Positions 24,011 to 34,510 of a stretch of DNA of 64,000 nt are shown one piece after another. The translations under genes and the position numbers were made by a program. The stretch is from Lytechinus pictus (lineage: Eukaryota > Echinodermata > Echinoidea > Temnopleuroida > Toxopneustidae), in NCBI RefSeq assembly GCF_037042905.1, contig NC_087249.1:39453401-39517400 (forward strand), in the 5' to 3' direction. The notes under the pieces were generated by a model. That model saw only the letters and a list, made by a program, of their open reading frames with translations, did no database searches and was not told the origin of the DNA. The stretch's first letter is position 1. Each line of letters begins with the position of its first letter.

Positions 24011-24837
24011 GAATTTTTCAAATGAGAGGAAGTGCCCTTTTTTCCCTGTGTCCCCCCTTTCAATTTCGCTCCGCCGACCCCGGATGAATGTTTATCTATT
24101 TTCTCAGACCTAGTGGACCATTCTATATGAGACAAAGGGTGCTACTCTACTTTTTAGACCCTTTAATTTGTGACAAATCCATACAAAACGAATGCTGGTA
24201 GTCTCCTTTTCCAGACCCAATGCGACCGTACCATACAAGATGAATGTTATTAGTCTACTTTTTGATACTCTTGGCCTTATACTCTGCCAGGCAACAGGAT
24301 TAACACTTACCTGAGCTAGATTAAAGCGTAGTCTTTACTCAAGATCCGGTGGTGAAAAAAAGGGAAATAAACTCTGAAACTTAGACCTCACCATCTTCTA
24401 AACCATTGCCATGTAATCAAGCATATGGATTTAGAGTTATTCTTGTCTCCAGACCCAGTCATTGAAAAAAAAAAATCAAGAATCTTCGAAACTTCAATCC
24501 CGTCATCTTCAATACTAAGACCCTGTAATGTAACACATGGGTATACAGTGTAATTATACAGTGGGTATACAGTGTACAGTGTAGTTTTTTTTTTTAATAA
24601 ATGGGTATGGAGTAAAGGCTATGCTATATACCCGTGCTTTATTATAGACTATTAGTTTGGAAGATGATAGGGTCTTAGTATTGACGTTTTCTTCAATCAC
24701 CAGGTTCGGAGTAAAGACTACACTCTATATCCATATTTTTCACAGGGATGAGACGATGGGGTCTTCAAATTGAAGATCTCCTAATGTTTTTTTATATATG
24801 GGGTAAAGACTATGCTCTTATATCCATGCTGAAATAG

Positions 24838-25085
24838 AAAAGGGAAATTAGAAACGGGAAAAAAAAAGAAAAAATAAGAGGAAAAAAGAAAAAAAAGAAA
24901 AATAACAAGAAAAGAAAACAGAAGAAAAAAAGAAAATAACAAGAAAAGAAAAGGGAAAGAAAGGAAAAGGGAAAGAAAATAAAGAAAAGAAAAAGAAAAT
25001 AAAAGAAAAGAAAAGGAAGGAAAAAGAAGGGAAAGGAAGGAAAAAAAAAGAAAAAAAAGGAATGGAAAAGAAAAAAAAAATAATA
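24838..25085. repeat. Purine tract (GAAAA/AAGGA)
   Basis: About 250 bases almost free of pyrimidines on the plus strand. The Phe/Leu/Ser-rich open frames on the minus strand come from this tract and are not genes. Confidence 0.9.
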
Positions 25086-25167
25086 ATAAGCTATTGAAAA
25101 TGAACAAAAGCTGTGGCAAAAATAGTCAATCCTGACTGGTTGCCAACCAAGGAAAGAAGAAGAAGAA

Positions 25168-25345
25168 GCTGGGCGCTGTGGCGTGCGCCTGTAATCCAAG
25201 CTGTGGGGAAGTTACAAATTGATGCAGAGGTTCGAGGTTCGAGCCCTGGTCACGTCTTTCGGATGATGACGTTAAAGGTCGGTCCCAGACGTAAATAATC
25301 ATATCTGATTGATGCACGTCTGAAAAAACTCAAATACACACACAC
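25168..25345 (+). mobile_element. SINE with a 7SL (SRP) RNA-like Alu-domain head
   Basis: 25168-25205 reads GCTGGGCGCTGTGGCGTGCG then CCTGTAATCCAAGCT. This is the 5' Alu-domain core of SRP RNA (GGGCG..GTGGCG..GCCTGTAATCC-AGCT). It continues with GGGGAAGTTAC and GATGCAGAGGTTCGAG to GGTTCGAGCCCTGG, a B-box-like segment, at about 25255. A second part with GACGTTAAAGGTCGGTCCC, a tail motif like that of invertebrate tRNA-SINEs, ends near 25322. An A-rich/CA-repeat tail follows. I read it as a chimeric 7SL-headed SINE inserted beside a purine tract. A decayed SRP RNA pseudogene is the alternative. Confidence 0.65.
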
Positions 25346-25924
25346 ACACATGCTTTATTACAGGGTCTTATTTTTTAAGATTATAACATAATTTTTTTTT
25401 AAACGTGTCTGGAGTAAAGACTACGTTATGTACCCTTGCTTTATAACGAAGTCTTAGTTTGGGGTCTTATTTTTGAAGGTTTTTTAAACACCGGTCTGGA
25501 GTAAAGGCTACACTCTATATCCATCTTTTTACCGACGCAAATATAGCGCAAACATTCACAACTGATTGATACGCGCCGTATAATATAAGCTAAAACAACA
25601 ACAACAATTTTTTTCACAGGAGAATTGAGAATGCGTTACATACACGTTCTTTAAAAGAGTCTAAGTAGTGGAAGATGGCGGGGCTTTAATAGTTTTGAAT
25701 TTGTTTAATCACCCGGTCTGGAGTAAAAGACTACACTTTATTATCATCTTATTCCACAGGAATGAGACGGTGGGGTCTTAAAGTTGATTTTTTTTATTAT
25801 TGATATAACAGGGTCTGGGGTAAAGACTACACTCTATATCCATGTTATTCCAAACGATAGTGGGTCTTAGTTTTTAAGATTTTTTGAAAAAGTTTTGAAA
25901 TAACCGGGTCTTGGGTAAAGACCA

Positions 25925-25925
<1 letters not shown>

Positions 25926-25986
<61 letters not shown>

Positions 25987-26089
25987 ATAAATATATATAA
26001 TTACAAATACAAATTAAATTGAAAAGTATCAATTTTAGGGAAAGTGCTCGATGTTTCAACTGAAGCAGAGCGTTATAGGAATTTTCCTC

Positions 26090-26116
<27 letters not shown>
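25926..26116. repeat. (AT)n microsatellites
   Basis: Pure (AT)n runs at about 25927-25990 and 26091-26115, separated by unique sequence. Confidence 0.95.
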
Positions 26117-26122
<6 letters not shown>

Positions 26123-26780
26123 CAATGGTGTGTCTGGAGTACATTTGCGGGTAAGAGAGTTATTTGCCGGCGATCTTTAAGTGTAATGTGTTATACGTTT
26201 GAGGGTGTTATAACATTGTGGGTATAACATCTCTCGCCCGAATGACCAAAAAAAAAATTGTGCCCCATTTGCCTTGAAAGTGCCTCAGGCAGTGTTCGAA
26301 ATTGAGTGTCCCTTAAATTTTAGTCTGGTGCCCCCCCCCCCTCTAAAAAGTGTTTCATTGCCGATGGCACTGCATGTAGCTTCTCCCTTATGCAGGCATG
26401 TTTCTCATTTTAACAGTAATGTTTTGAAACATTTCATGAGAAATAGCCTTAATATTGATAAAAACAGTCATTTGCACATATCCCGGAGGTTTGCACATTT
26501 CCCGTGAAAATTGTTCATTTGCACATATCCCGTCGTCACGTTTGCGCAGATGCCGTTGATAAATTTTGACAGATTTGCACATTTCCCGGCGTGGCGTTTG
26601 CACAAATACCGTTGTTTGCACAAATCTCGGCGAAATTTTGCACATATACCGTTGTTTGCACATATCCCGGCGTTTGCACATAACACGGCTCCACAGACCC
26701 CCTCGTCAAACCTTATCAACTTTGAACCAGGCTGAACTTGCCCTTTAAATATTCAATTGATAATTGATTGATTGATTGGT

Positions 26781-26786
26781 TTTATT
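26781..26786 (-). terminator. Possible polyadenylation signal of the secreted-peptide gene
   Basis: TTTATT on the plus strand is AATAAA on the minus strand, about 460 bases beyond the stop codon at 27246. It is the first AATAAA that I noted downstream. A (CAAT)n stretch follows. It could equally belong to an old retroelement tail. Confidence 0.3.
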
Positions 26787-27245
26787 TGTCAGGTAAAATA
26801 TAACAAGTACATGAATAAAATAAATGAAGTATAAACAAATACCGAGATGGCTTATTTCCAATGGTGTCCTAACATAAGTAATTGATGACAAAGAACATTT
26901 ATGAAAAACACTCATAAAAATCTACAAACTACATCAATTAAGTCTAGACCACTCACTTAACGAGATGAATTGTAAGACTTAATATATAAAAAGACAAAAA
27001 ACAGTCAAATAAGTGCGACAACAAAACTTTCAATTGATCAACATGATGCTCATTTTGTTTTAACAGAGCTTCTCCTAGTGCTTGTATTACAATCTTGCCG
27101 GGTGTCTATCGAAATTTTCTGTGAAAAAGGGGCCCCTGATAAAATGGCTTCCAAAAAAGGTTTTTGATGTTAGAATGAATTCAGCTGTGTATCAGAGAGA
27201 CATTTCGGGAGTGTCTTGGGATATTATTACAACTCTATCTTGCGT

Positions 27246-30200
27246 TCAATCATTTTCAGGTTCAAAAAGCAGGTTTCTATCTTCTCGATTTTTGTGATGA
27301 GTCAAGGTCTTGTCCACGTCGTAAACTTCGTCTTTAACTCCGATCTCATTTTTCTCTGAAAAAGAAAAGAAAATTAAAAAGTATTCACACATATAAAAAT
27401 GTTTTATACGAAGGGAGATACCCATCTGTACCTATTTTCTAAGTACAGTATGTAGCATTTGTAATCCATTTCTTATGAATCAGGCCCTATCATTCAGAAA
27501 TCGTTCTTGCAGTAAAGGTCAAGTCCAACAATAAGTTGATTCGAATAAAAAAAAAGGAAAATGAAACAGGAAGAACATTGACAATTTCATCAAATCAGAT
27601 GCAAATTAGGAGAGTTACGACATTTGAAAAATTGCCTAAAGGTACTCGTTCCCGGGAATCAAGAAAAGTTGGAAAGTTTTGTTACGTGTTGTCCTTGGCA
27701 CCATCTTCATTACGAAGATCACCGAGGGAATTTGCTAGCAGGTGTCAATAATCAGCAAGTCGCGCAGCACATGAATGCAAAAAATAATGCAGAGTTAGAT
27801 ATTCAACTAGTTACTTGTAACATTTTGAAAAATGACCGTTTTTCTGTTTTAAATCTCGAAAATAGAATCAATTTTCACTCAATAATTGTTTTTTTTTTGC
27901 TTTTTCCGTTCCAGGCAACCAGTGGAGTTCTCTCAGAAGAGGTGTAGTGGAACTTAACTTTGGGACACGAATATTGGACTCTTTTGCAACGTAGAAATAA
28001 TATTACGCGAACTGAGACTTCGGTAGTCATCTGCTTGCGCTGTCCGCAGCGCCCTCTTGAATTCCGGGAACAATTACCTTTAATTTCACTAGACAGTTAT
28101 GATTATGTATAACACAAGTGATGTGCAAATTATTGACCCGGTGAGGTTACACACTCAATATTTCTCTTGCATTTTATCAAACATGAATGTTAAAACATTT
28201 ATATTTTTTGTTGATATGACGATATGATAAACTTTTGAATCTGTTACTATTTTATTATACATGAATTCTTTTGAAATATTAAGATTTTTTTCATAGATAT
28301 GACGATATGATAAGTTCTTGAATTAATAAAGATAAGCTGTGATAATGATGATCACACAATCATGTAGAGGATAAACTAAAACCACGAATTGCATTATTGG
28401 AACAAAAAAAAACCCAACAAACTTGATTATAAAACTTATGATCTTTTCGTATACTATGTACTAACTTAGTCGCAGTTTGCAATTGAAATTATTCAATTAT
28501 TATTCTAAATCAACTGAATAGGCCAAAATACATGAACTATGAAGCCTGTCTATGAGATGACAATGTTGTCATTGTATAGTCAGTGAAGCAATGAGCCAAA
28601 ACATTCGAGGGACCAGACATGGCGTATATAGGGCAAAACCTCTAAGAACCTGCTTTTTAATACAAAAGCCTTATTTTGTGATATATTTGTTGATATGATA
28701 TTCAGAATACAATACCACACACTGTTAGAAAAATAGAAGATTATACAGAAAGAAATATAACCGAATCATTCTGTAAATTGTTATAACAAAAAAGATTTTC
28801 TAGAATTTTTCTACAATTTTACAGAACAGGTCTGTTTAAAATAAAAGGGGAATCAATTTTATTACAATAAATTTGTAAGGTTACATAAACCAAATACCAA
28901 TTTTCTGTCATTTTACACAAAATGCATGTAAGATTACACAGTGCAGAAAGATTACAGGTGTTCTTGAGACTCTGCTGCAGGAACTTTTGTTTTTTTAAGT
29001 AGAAATTTTCTAACAGTGATATCACCCTTCCCCCTTTCCCTTTCCCCCTTTTCCCGTTCATTTTCTTTGTCTTAAGAATTTGGGGGTCAATGGCCCGGCC
29101 AAGCACCCATCATACGCCAGTGGTTGTAGCGTATATTCAGAAATATCAACTTACCATCATGATCACAGTCTTCATGAGAAGTTGATAGCCGAGCGGAACG
29201 GCGGCGACTACAAACCTGAGCAACTACTCCATCTAGGGATTCAATGTTGAAAGATGTTTGTGTTGTTGATTTTTTTTCCAACGATACAAAATAAGGTGGT
29301 TTTTTAAAGAATCTATTAGTCCAAATTTTCAATTGCTGTATGCAGATCTCATGTATTGAAGGTATATTTCAGGTGCATGATAATGGACTGTAATCATTTT
29401 AAATGGATGGTCCGGGCTGAAAGTATTTATATTTTAATAAATAGAGTAAAATTCACTAAGCAAAATGCCGAAAATTTCATCAAAATCGGATAACAAATAA
29501 CAAAGTTATTGAATTTTAAAATTTAGCAATATTTTGTGAAAACAGTCGTCATGAATATATGGGCTGATGATGTCACATCCCCACTTGTTCTTTAGTATTT
29601 TATTACAAGGGCCGCGGAACGGTTTTCAAAGTGGGGGGGCTGACCATGCTAAAAATCACAATCATATGGTAATTTTTACGTTTTTGTACACGGTTTTGGA
29701 AAAAAAGTGGGGGGGGGGGGGCTGAAGCCCCCCAGCCCCCCCGCTTCCGCGGCCCCTGTATTATATGAAATTAGGTTTATTCAACTTTTATGTAATAACA
29801 TACGAAAACGGACAGTGGGGATGTGACATCATCAGCCCACCTAATGAATATTCATGACGACTGTTTTCACAAAATATTACTAAATATTGCTATTTAAACT
29901 TAAATAACGTTATTATTTGTTGTCCGATTTTGATGACATTTTCGGCATTTTGCTCAGTGGATTCTACTCTATGTATTAAGACCATCCCTTTAATTAGACA
30001 AGCAAAACGTGAAATCCCAATAAGGCAGCTCAGTCAATGCACATTAATGACGACATGCATACATGTAATTACCCTTTCATAAAAAATTATGCAAACTGGG
30101 GAGCGTTTCATCAAGATTTTTCTCCGACAAGTTGTCATATCTGACATCTTTCCTTGATTTTGATTGGCTGTGAGGCACTATTACTATGGTAACTGTCGGA

Positions 30201-30464
30201 TAAAACAGGACTTGTCGGATAAAACGTCCGACAAGTCCTTTCATGAAACGCTCCCCAGGTGCAAAATGATGCCCCCGATGCTACGAAAACTATCTGGCTT
30301 TAAGCGCGCAGTAAGAAAAAAAAAATCGTCCACGGCGCGGAGTAACATCATTATAATACACCCTCTGGGCTTAGCTTTTAACCAAACAGAGTATACTTAC
30401 AGTTATCCATACATTCAGCCATTAGAATAATTGCAACCAGATATAGAACCAGAAGACGCTTCAT
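27246..30464 (-). CDS. Three-exon gene for an 83-aa secreted Cys-containing peptide, family not recognised
   Basis: Minus-strand exons: 30464-30401, 29232-29155 and 27355-27246 (64 + 78 + 110 = 252 nt, exactly 84 codons with the stop). Exon 1 starts ATCAAAATGA and encodes a signal peptide (MKRLLVLYLVAIILM, then AECMDN), ending in a T|GTAAGTAT donor. Exon 2 has an ATCCCTAG acceptor and a G|GTAAGTTG donor. Exon 3 follows a pyrimidine-rich tract ending TTTTTCAG and stops at TGA. Both introns are phase 1. The mature part has VCSRRRSARLSTSHEDC, two cysteines 15 apart around a basic cluster, then a charged tail ending LLFEPEND. This could be a disulfide-looped peptide hormone or a defence peptide. 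A sister leader exon lies at 314-371. No family recognised; further exons cannot be excluded. Confidence 0.6.
27637..28083. mobile_element. MITE in intron 2 of the secreted-peptide gene
   Basis: TAAAGGTACTCGTTCCCGGG at 27637 is inverted as CCGGGAACAATTACCTTTA near 28066-28082. It sits in a remnant of the AAAGG(A/T)CAAGTCCA family (27516-27630). It accounts for the 107-codon open frame on the plus strand here. Confidence 0.6.
28100..29140. other. Rest of intron 2 of the secreted-peptide gene
   Basis: AT-rich, with the repeated word GATATGACGATATGATAA at about 28214 and 28297. No further exon with good splice sites was seen. The minus-strand open frame at 28819-29106 has no supporting features. 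Confidence 0.45.
29400..29993. mobile_element. Palindromic MITE in intron 1, carrying a second MITE
   Basis: 29400-29590 (GGATGGTCCGGGCTGAAAGT, CAAAATGCCGAAAATTTCAT, GATGATGTCACATCCCCAC) is mirrored by 29815-29993 (GTGGGGATGTGACATCATCA, ATTTTCGGCATTTTGC, AGACCATCCCTTT). The loop region is interrupted by another element at 29608-29757. Confidence 0.75.
29608..29757. mobile_element. Short GGGGCCGCGGAA-ended MITE nested in the palindromic MITE
   Basis: The ends GGGCCGCGGAACGG and CTTCCGCGGCCCC are inverted. The interior includes GGGGGGGCTGACCATGC, a TTTTTACGTTTTTGTACA block and G runs. A second copy, reverse-complemented, lies at 32375-32525. Confidence 0.7.
30098..30257. mobile_element. 160-bp MITE with TGGGGAGCGTTTCATGA-type ends
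   Basis: TGGGGAGCGTTTCATCA at 30098 is inverted as TGATGAAACG-type sequence (TCATGAAACGCTCCCCA) ending at 30257. Inside, GGACTTGTCGGATAAAACG and CTCCGACAAGTTGTCA repeat. A related copy, split by another MITE, is at 50457-50882. It lies in intron 1 of the secreted-peptide gene, 140 bases before exon 1 in plus coordinates. Confidence 0.75.
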
Positions 30465-31520
30465 TTTGATAGGCGATTTTGAAGTGATCAATACAGGAAA
30501 AGCTCAAGAAATCTCTGTCCTCTGATGGCGAATTAAGAAATGAGACAACTACAACAACGATCAACTACAAGTTCGACGAGCCATTTGCAACAGTTGATTT
30601 TTTGCAGTAAAAAAAATAGGGACATAAATGAATATTACGGTCCACTGATTTAGAAGTCAAAATAGAATAATAGATTTGGTACACCGTACGTTCCCTGGTC
30701 TTTCTGGCATTTATTGAAGCAATTTCACCAGTTGAAAGAGCCTGTCCTTATAGTAGCTTTGGTAACCACAAAACAAAAAAAGTATTAAAAAACAACAACC
30801 AACAAACAATTTTTTTAAATAATGTGAGAATCAGTTACTGAATACAGATTATAAAAATGTGTATGCCTCTGATAAACATGCGTCGGGTTTGAGGCCGCCT
30901 CCAACGCCGGCTAGTTTGAAGCCGCCTTCAGGCCTGTAATTTGGGTGGTGATCAGTGCACATTCGACGAAAGTAGACTATGGCCGCCTCGAGAGCATTAA
31001 CCCCATACATATAAGTCGCCTACGGTCCTCTGCCTGATCATGTCAACATTTTCTATTGTTCATTAGCAATAATTATTGTTCGCTCTTTCTAGTCCAGTGG
31101 TCAAGTCGGTCTGAGTCCACTTGTGGGTAATACAAATCCCAAATGCAAGACTGACTGACGCCGGCTTGAAGGAGCCATTAAACCACATTCAAAGTGTACT
31201 TTAAATAATTATAGTTTCAATTTCACTCTTTGCTAAATACGAAAAGCGCTCGAGAGACGAGCAAATGGAAGAACGGGCATGAATAACTCAGCATAATATA
31301 AATGACAAATAAAAAATAAAGCAGCCATTTATATCGCCAGGTAATGCAATAGAAAATTCGCAGTTTATTTATTGTAAGTGTAAAATTGGTAACGTAACAT
31401 GGTAACTATTAAACCATGTAGTCAGAGAGAGATCTAGATGGTATTATCATTTTTTAACTTGTATTTGAAGCTTGACTGTCGGCATGGACTTTTTATATTT
31501 AAAAAAAAGTTCATTTCATA

Positions 31521-32134
31521 TTTAAAGGACAAGTCCACCCCGACTAAAAGTTGATTCGGATAAAAACGGAAAATACAACAAGCATAACACTGAAGATTTC
31601 ATCAAAATTGGATGTAAAATAAGAAAGTTGTGACATTTTAAAGTTTCGCTTAATAAAAAAAAACCAGTTATATGCACATCCTGGTCGGTATGCAAATGAG
31701 GGGACTCATGGCGTCACCCACTCACTAGTTCTTTTATATTCTATTATATGAAATGTTATATATTTTGATTTTTTTCCTCATTGTCAAATGGGAAACAAGA
31801 TTTTATTGCTCCCTGAACATCTTGAATTTCTATTTCTTTATAATTTTGTGGTTCAGTCAAGTTGGTCATTGTTGTCAAATCTGTTAAAAACAAATGAAAT
31901 ATTGAATAATTCAACCAATAAAGAAACAAAAGAAATTGTGAGTGAGGGACATCATCGACCTTCTAATTTGCATATCACTGAGTTGTGCATGTAACTGTTA
32001 CGTGAAAAATAAGAGAACTTTCTTATTTTATACACATCGATATCCAAATTTAATGAAATTTTCAGCATAATGCTTGCTTGATTTCTCTCTGTCGATTCAA
32101 ATCAACATTTTTCTGGGGTGGACTTTACCTTTAA
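31521..32134. mobile_element. MITE with TTAAAGGACAAGTCCACCCC ends
   Basis: TTTAAAGGACAAGTCCACCC at 31521 is inverted as GGGGTGGACTTTACCTTTAAA at 32134. Subterminal GATTTCATCAAAATTGGAT and AATGAAATTTTCAGCAT blocks are also inverted. Same family as 62141-62735. Confidence 0.75.
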
Positions 32135-32374
32135 ACTTGATTATTTATCATTTAAACTTGACTATCTGAAAATGGAAAATAAGAAAATATACGGATATTG
32201 GCCTATCAACATGATCAATTGCGGCGATATGAATTTTACTTGAACAGAGTATACTGGAAAGAAGACGGGCGCCCTCTCTAGATTTTTTTTCTCGAAAAGG
32301 TGACGTATCCTGCAAATTTGTTCTCCCTTTTACCATGTTGACATTTTTCATTTGATGAAAAAATAGCAGGATCC

Positions 32375-32525
32375 GAAGAACAAGGGGGGGGGGGGCTGAA
32401 CGGGCTTTAGTCCCCACTTTTTTTTTTCTACAAAACTGTGTACAAAAACGTAAAAATGACCATCTGATTGTGATTTTTTGCATGGTCAGCCCCCGCACTT
32501 TTTCAAAACTGTTCCGCGGCCTATT
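32375..32525. mobile_element. Reverse-oriented copy of the GCCGCGGAA MITE
   Basis: The interior order G run, GCTGAACGGGCTT, TGTGTACAAAAACGTAAAAA, GCATGGTCAGCCCCC, AACTGTTCCGCGGCC is the reverse complement of the element at 29608-29757. Confidence 0.65.
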
Positions 32526-32689
32526 TTCACAAATGCTATATCTCAATCGGGGGCGACGTGGTCTACTGATTATGTCCCTCGTCTTTCCAACATAGGGACA
32601 TGGCATGTTTTCCTTCAGCAAGAAATTTTTTTCCCAAAAATCTAAATCTATATTTTAGTGTCATACTTCATTTATTGATTGTTATTATT

Positions 32690-32972
32690 AATAATAATAA
32701 TAATAATAATAGCTGGATTTATAAAGCACTTTTTGGCAGAGGATACAAAGCGCTGCTATTATTACCCCGGCTTTAGCTCGAGCTACCATCACCGGCGCTC
32801 AGTGCATTCAAGGAATTATTCCTGCCGGGTACCCATTCACCTCACCTGGGTCGAGTGCAGCACAGTGTGGATAAATTTCTTGCTGAAGGAAAACACGCCA
32901 TGATTCGAACCCACGACCCTCTGTTTCAAAGGCAAAAGTCAGAACCACTAGACTACGACGCACCCACGATAT
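32690..32972 (-). mobile_element. tRNA-headed SINE with ATT tail
   Basis: On the minus strand the head (about 32968-32900) reads GTAGTCTAGTGGTTCTGAC, then GGGTCGTGGGTTCGAATC (A- and B-box-like). The body has CCTGGGTGAGGTGAATGGG-like sequence and GGAATAATTCCTTGAATGCA. The end is AAAGTGCTTTATAAATCC followed by (ATT)n. The order matches copies at 33111, 41757 and 57205. Confidence 0.8.
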
Positions 32973-33110
32973 GATATTAACATCATGCTCTGTAGTTAAT
33001 TCAAGTGTTATGATGATACATATTTTCGTTATTGCATTGAATTAATTATATTGATGTTTATTTTGTTGGAAATGAAATGAAATGAAAATTTACCTAACCA
33101 ACAGTATGTG

Positions 33111-33300
33111 CTGCACTCAACCCATGTGAGGTGAATGGGTACATGGTAGGAATTTATTCCTTGAAACGCAGTGCGCTTAACAGCTGCTGTGCTAAAGCCA
33201 GGGTAATTATGCTGTATTCGCGCTTACAGACTTCTGATAGAGTAAGTGCTGAGCGCTATTACAAGCAAGTATTATTATAATTATTATTAGTTATTTTGCT
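33111..33300 (+). mobile_element. Truncated SINE of the same family, opposite orientation
   Basis: Lacks the tRNA head. It begins at GTGCTGCACTCAACCCATGT, continues GTGAATGGGTAC, ATTCCTTGAAACGCAGTGCG and GCTAAAGCCAGGGTAAT, and ends in (ATT)n near 33275-33298. With 32690-32972 it forms a head-to-head pair. Confidence 0.65.
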
Positions 33301-33979
33301 ATATACACCGGGATGCCGGTTTATACATTTATAATTTCGATGAATTTGTACTTACAAAGTGAATTCAAACCAGAATTCAGGCCAGAACTCTGTAGTCGGG
33401 TTTAATTTAAACCTAAGTTCTGATTCAACTATGGATAGCCAAACGTGACAAAAATCTCCAACAGCAGAAGCCATGCCATTTTCGTGCTCATTTGATAAAT
33501 CATTGGTAAATCATTCATAACTTCCTGGGAAAGATACATGAGACAGTTATAGCTGTAAGTTGTGTCTTCACCATGCACCACTAACATGTCATGACTGAAG
33601 AACGAGGAAATACCACAGTCAATGATAACAAACATATTATAAACATGCAATGTACACCAAATTTTGACCTCTTTGGCTTTCCATAATATTAGCTCAGAAT
33701 TTATAGACCATGGACTAAGATAAGCTGGAATCCAGAATGCTTGCATGAAATCTATCATGTGTTAAAATAATGCGCCCTCAATCTGAAATGTGGCTTCCTT
33801 TAAGATATATCTTTGAGTCAAACAGAACTGTTTATACGTAAAAGCAGTAGAGTGAAATGGTAAATCTTAATTAATGTATCTATTCAGTCAGCTCGCGTAC
33901 ATGTCCAGTTTCAGTTTGTGAAACCGAACTCACTTTTCTGTGTGTGCAAATTTGACTCCCTTCCTTTCCGATCAAAGAC

Positions 33980-34045
33980 ATAAGCAATGATGTATTGTTG
34001 ATCGATTTGGAGTCCGTTTCGCCTATGTGACCGTATCATCATACA
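33980..34045. repeat. Half copy of the ~113-bp CCAAACCGAC palindrome
   Basis: GATCGATTTGGAGTCCGTTT followed by CGCCTATGTGACCGTATC matches the right half of the units in the 40939-41465 cluster. Confidence 0.45.
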
Positions 34046-34084
34046 TGTACTTTAGCTGGGCAAGTATCTCTGCTAGATGGGACA

Positions 34085-34510
34085 CAGTGACACACGGTGT
34101 GTTCACAAGGTGGACTACATGAAAATATTATCCACACTGTTGAAATGCTTGAATTCAACAGTGTGAAGATATTATCACACTGTGGACACCTCGACGGTGT
34201 GACTGTTCACATCATGTTCACATGGCGACTATACGGTGCTTCACATTCTCTTGAAATGCTTAATTTTTGTTAAAAAGTGCACACCTACTTACCAAGAATG
34301 CGTTTAGCATTTAATTTACATGTATTTGAATGCAGGATAAAAGAGCATTGCCTATGAAATGCCTTGCTCACGGGCATAGGTGCCGCGGCCGGGGATCGAA
34401 CCCTGGACTTTCCATGCATCGTCAGGAGCCTTAGACCACTCGTCCACGGCACCCTGTCGTGAAGGCGATTTCACATTGTGTTCCACACTGTGAACACACT
34501 GTGGGGAAAC
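34085..34510. mobile_element. CACACTGTG-rich hairpin MITE split by a SINE
   Basis: The left part, 34085-34273, is itself dense in inverted words (CACACTGTTGAA / TTCAACAGTGTG, CCACACTG, GGTGTGTTCACA). The right part, 34453-34510, has TTCCACACTGTGAACACACT. A SINE occupies 34274-34452. Confidence 0.5.
34274..34452 (-). mobile_element. tRNA-headed SINE (Leu/Ser-like head)
   Basis: On the minus strand the head at 34452-34380 reads GCCGTGGACGAGTGGTCTAA..., then GGTTCGATCCCCGGCCGCGG, with a pairable GCCGTGG/CCGCGGC acceptor stem but no proper anticodon stem. The body has GCCCGTGAGCAAGGCAT and TTTTATCCTGCATTCAAATA. The same structure is at 60685-60857. Confidence 0.75.

Larger units (their letters stand above)
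24110..25925. repeat. Degenerate family of GGAGTAAAGACTACACTCTA units, partly inverted
   Basis: Plus-oriented copies of GG(A/G)GTAAAG(A/G)CTA..CTCTATATCCAT occur near 24608, 24709, 24800, 25405, 25497, 25715, 25820 and 25912. Reverse-oriented copies (TAGTCTTTACTC-type) lie at 24150-24480. Accompanying words: GGTCTTAGT and GATGAGACG-TGGGGTCTT. Spacing is 90-130 bp where not interrupted. Interior of the 4.65-kb element. Confidence 0.5.
22047..26695. mobile_element. 4.65-kb element with inverted-repeat arms of GTGCAAA arrays
   Basis: TGTGGAGCCGTGTTATGTGC at 22047 is exactly inverted at 26695. The arms (about 22047-22445 and 26252-26695) each contain about ten irregularly spaced GTGCAAA words, usually as (C)CGGGATATGTGCAAAC or CGGTATATGTGCAAA, followed by a shared GGCAATGAAAC/GTTTCATTGCC block. 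The interior has duplicated blocks, a purine tract, a SINE and AT repeats. No transposase frame. The arm reading frames rich in CAN/CK are by-products of the motif. Confidence 0.75.

Noticed and set aside
32148..32621. 157-codon minus-strand frame
   Set aside because: It contains a whole GCCGCGGAA-type MITE with a G run; no motif.
33429..33758. 109-codon minus-strand frame ending in a hydrophobic MAWLLLLEIF stretch
   Set aside because: A late start could look like a signal peptide, but the frame stops at once with no splice donor, and no other exon is near.
34380..34452. Possible tRNA-Leu/Ser gene on the minus strand
   Set aside because: The acceptor stem pairs, but the anticodon arm does not. 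The same head plus body recurs at 60685-60857, so it is a SINE head.
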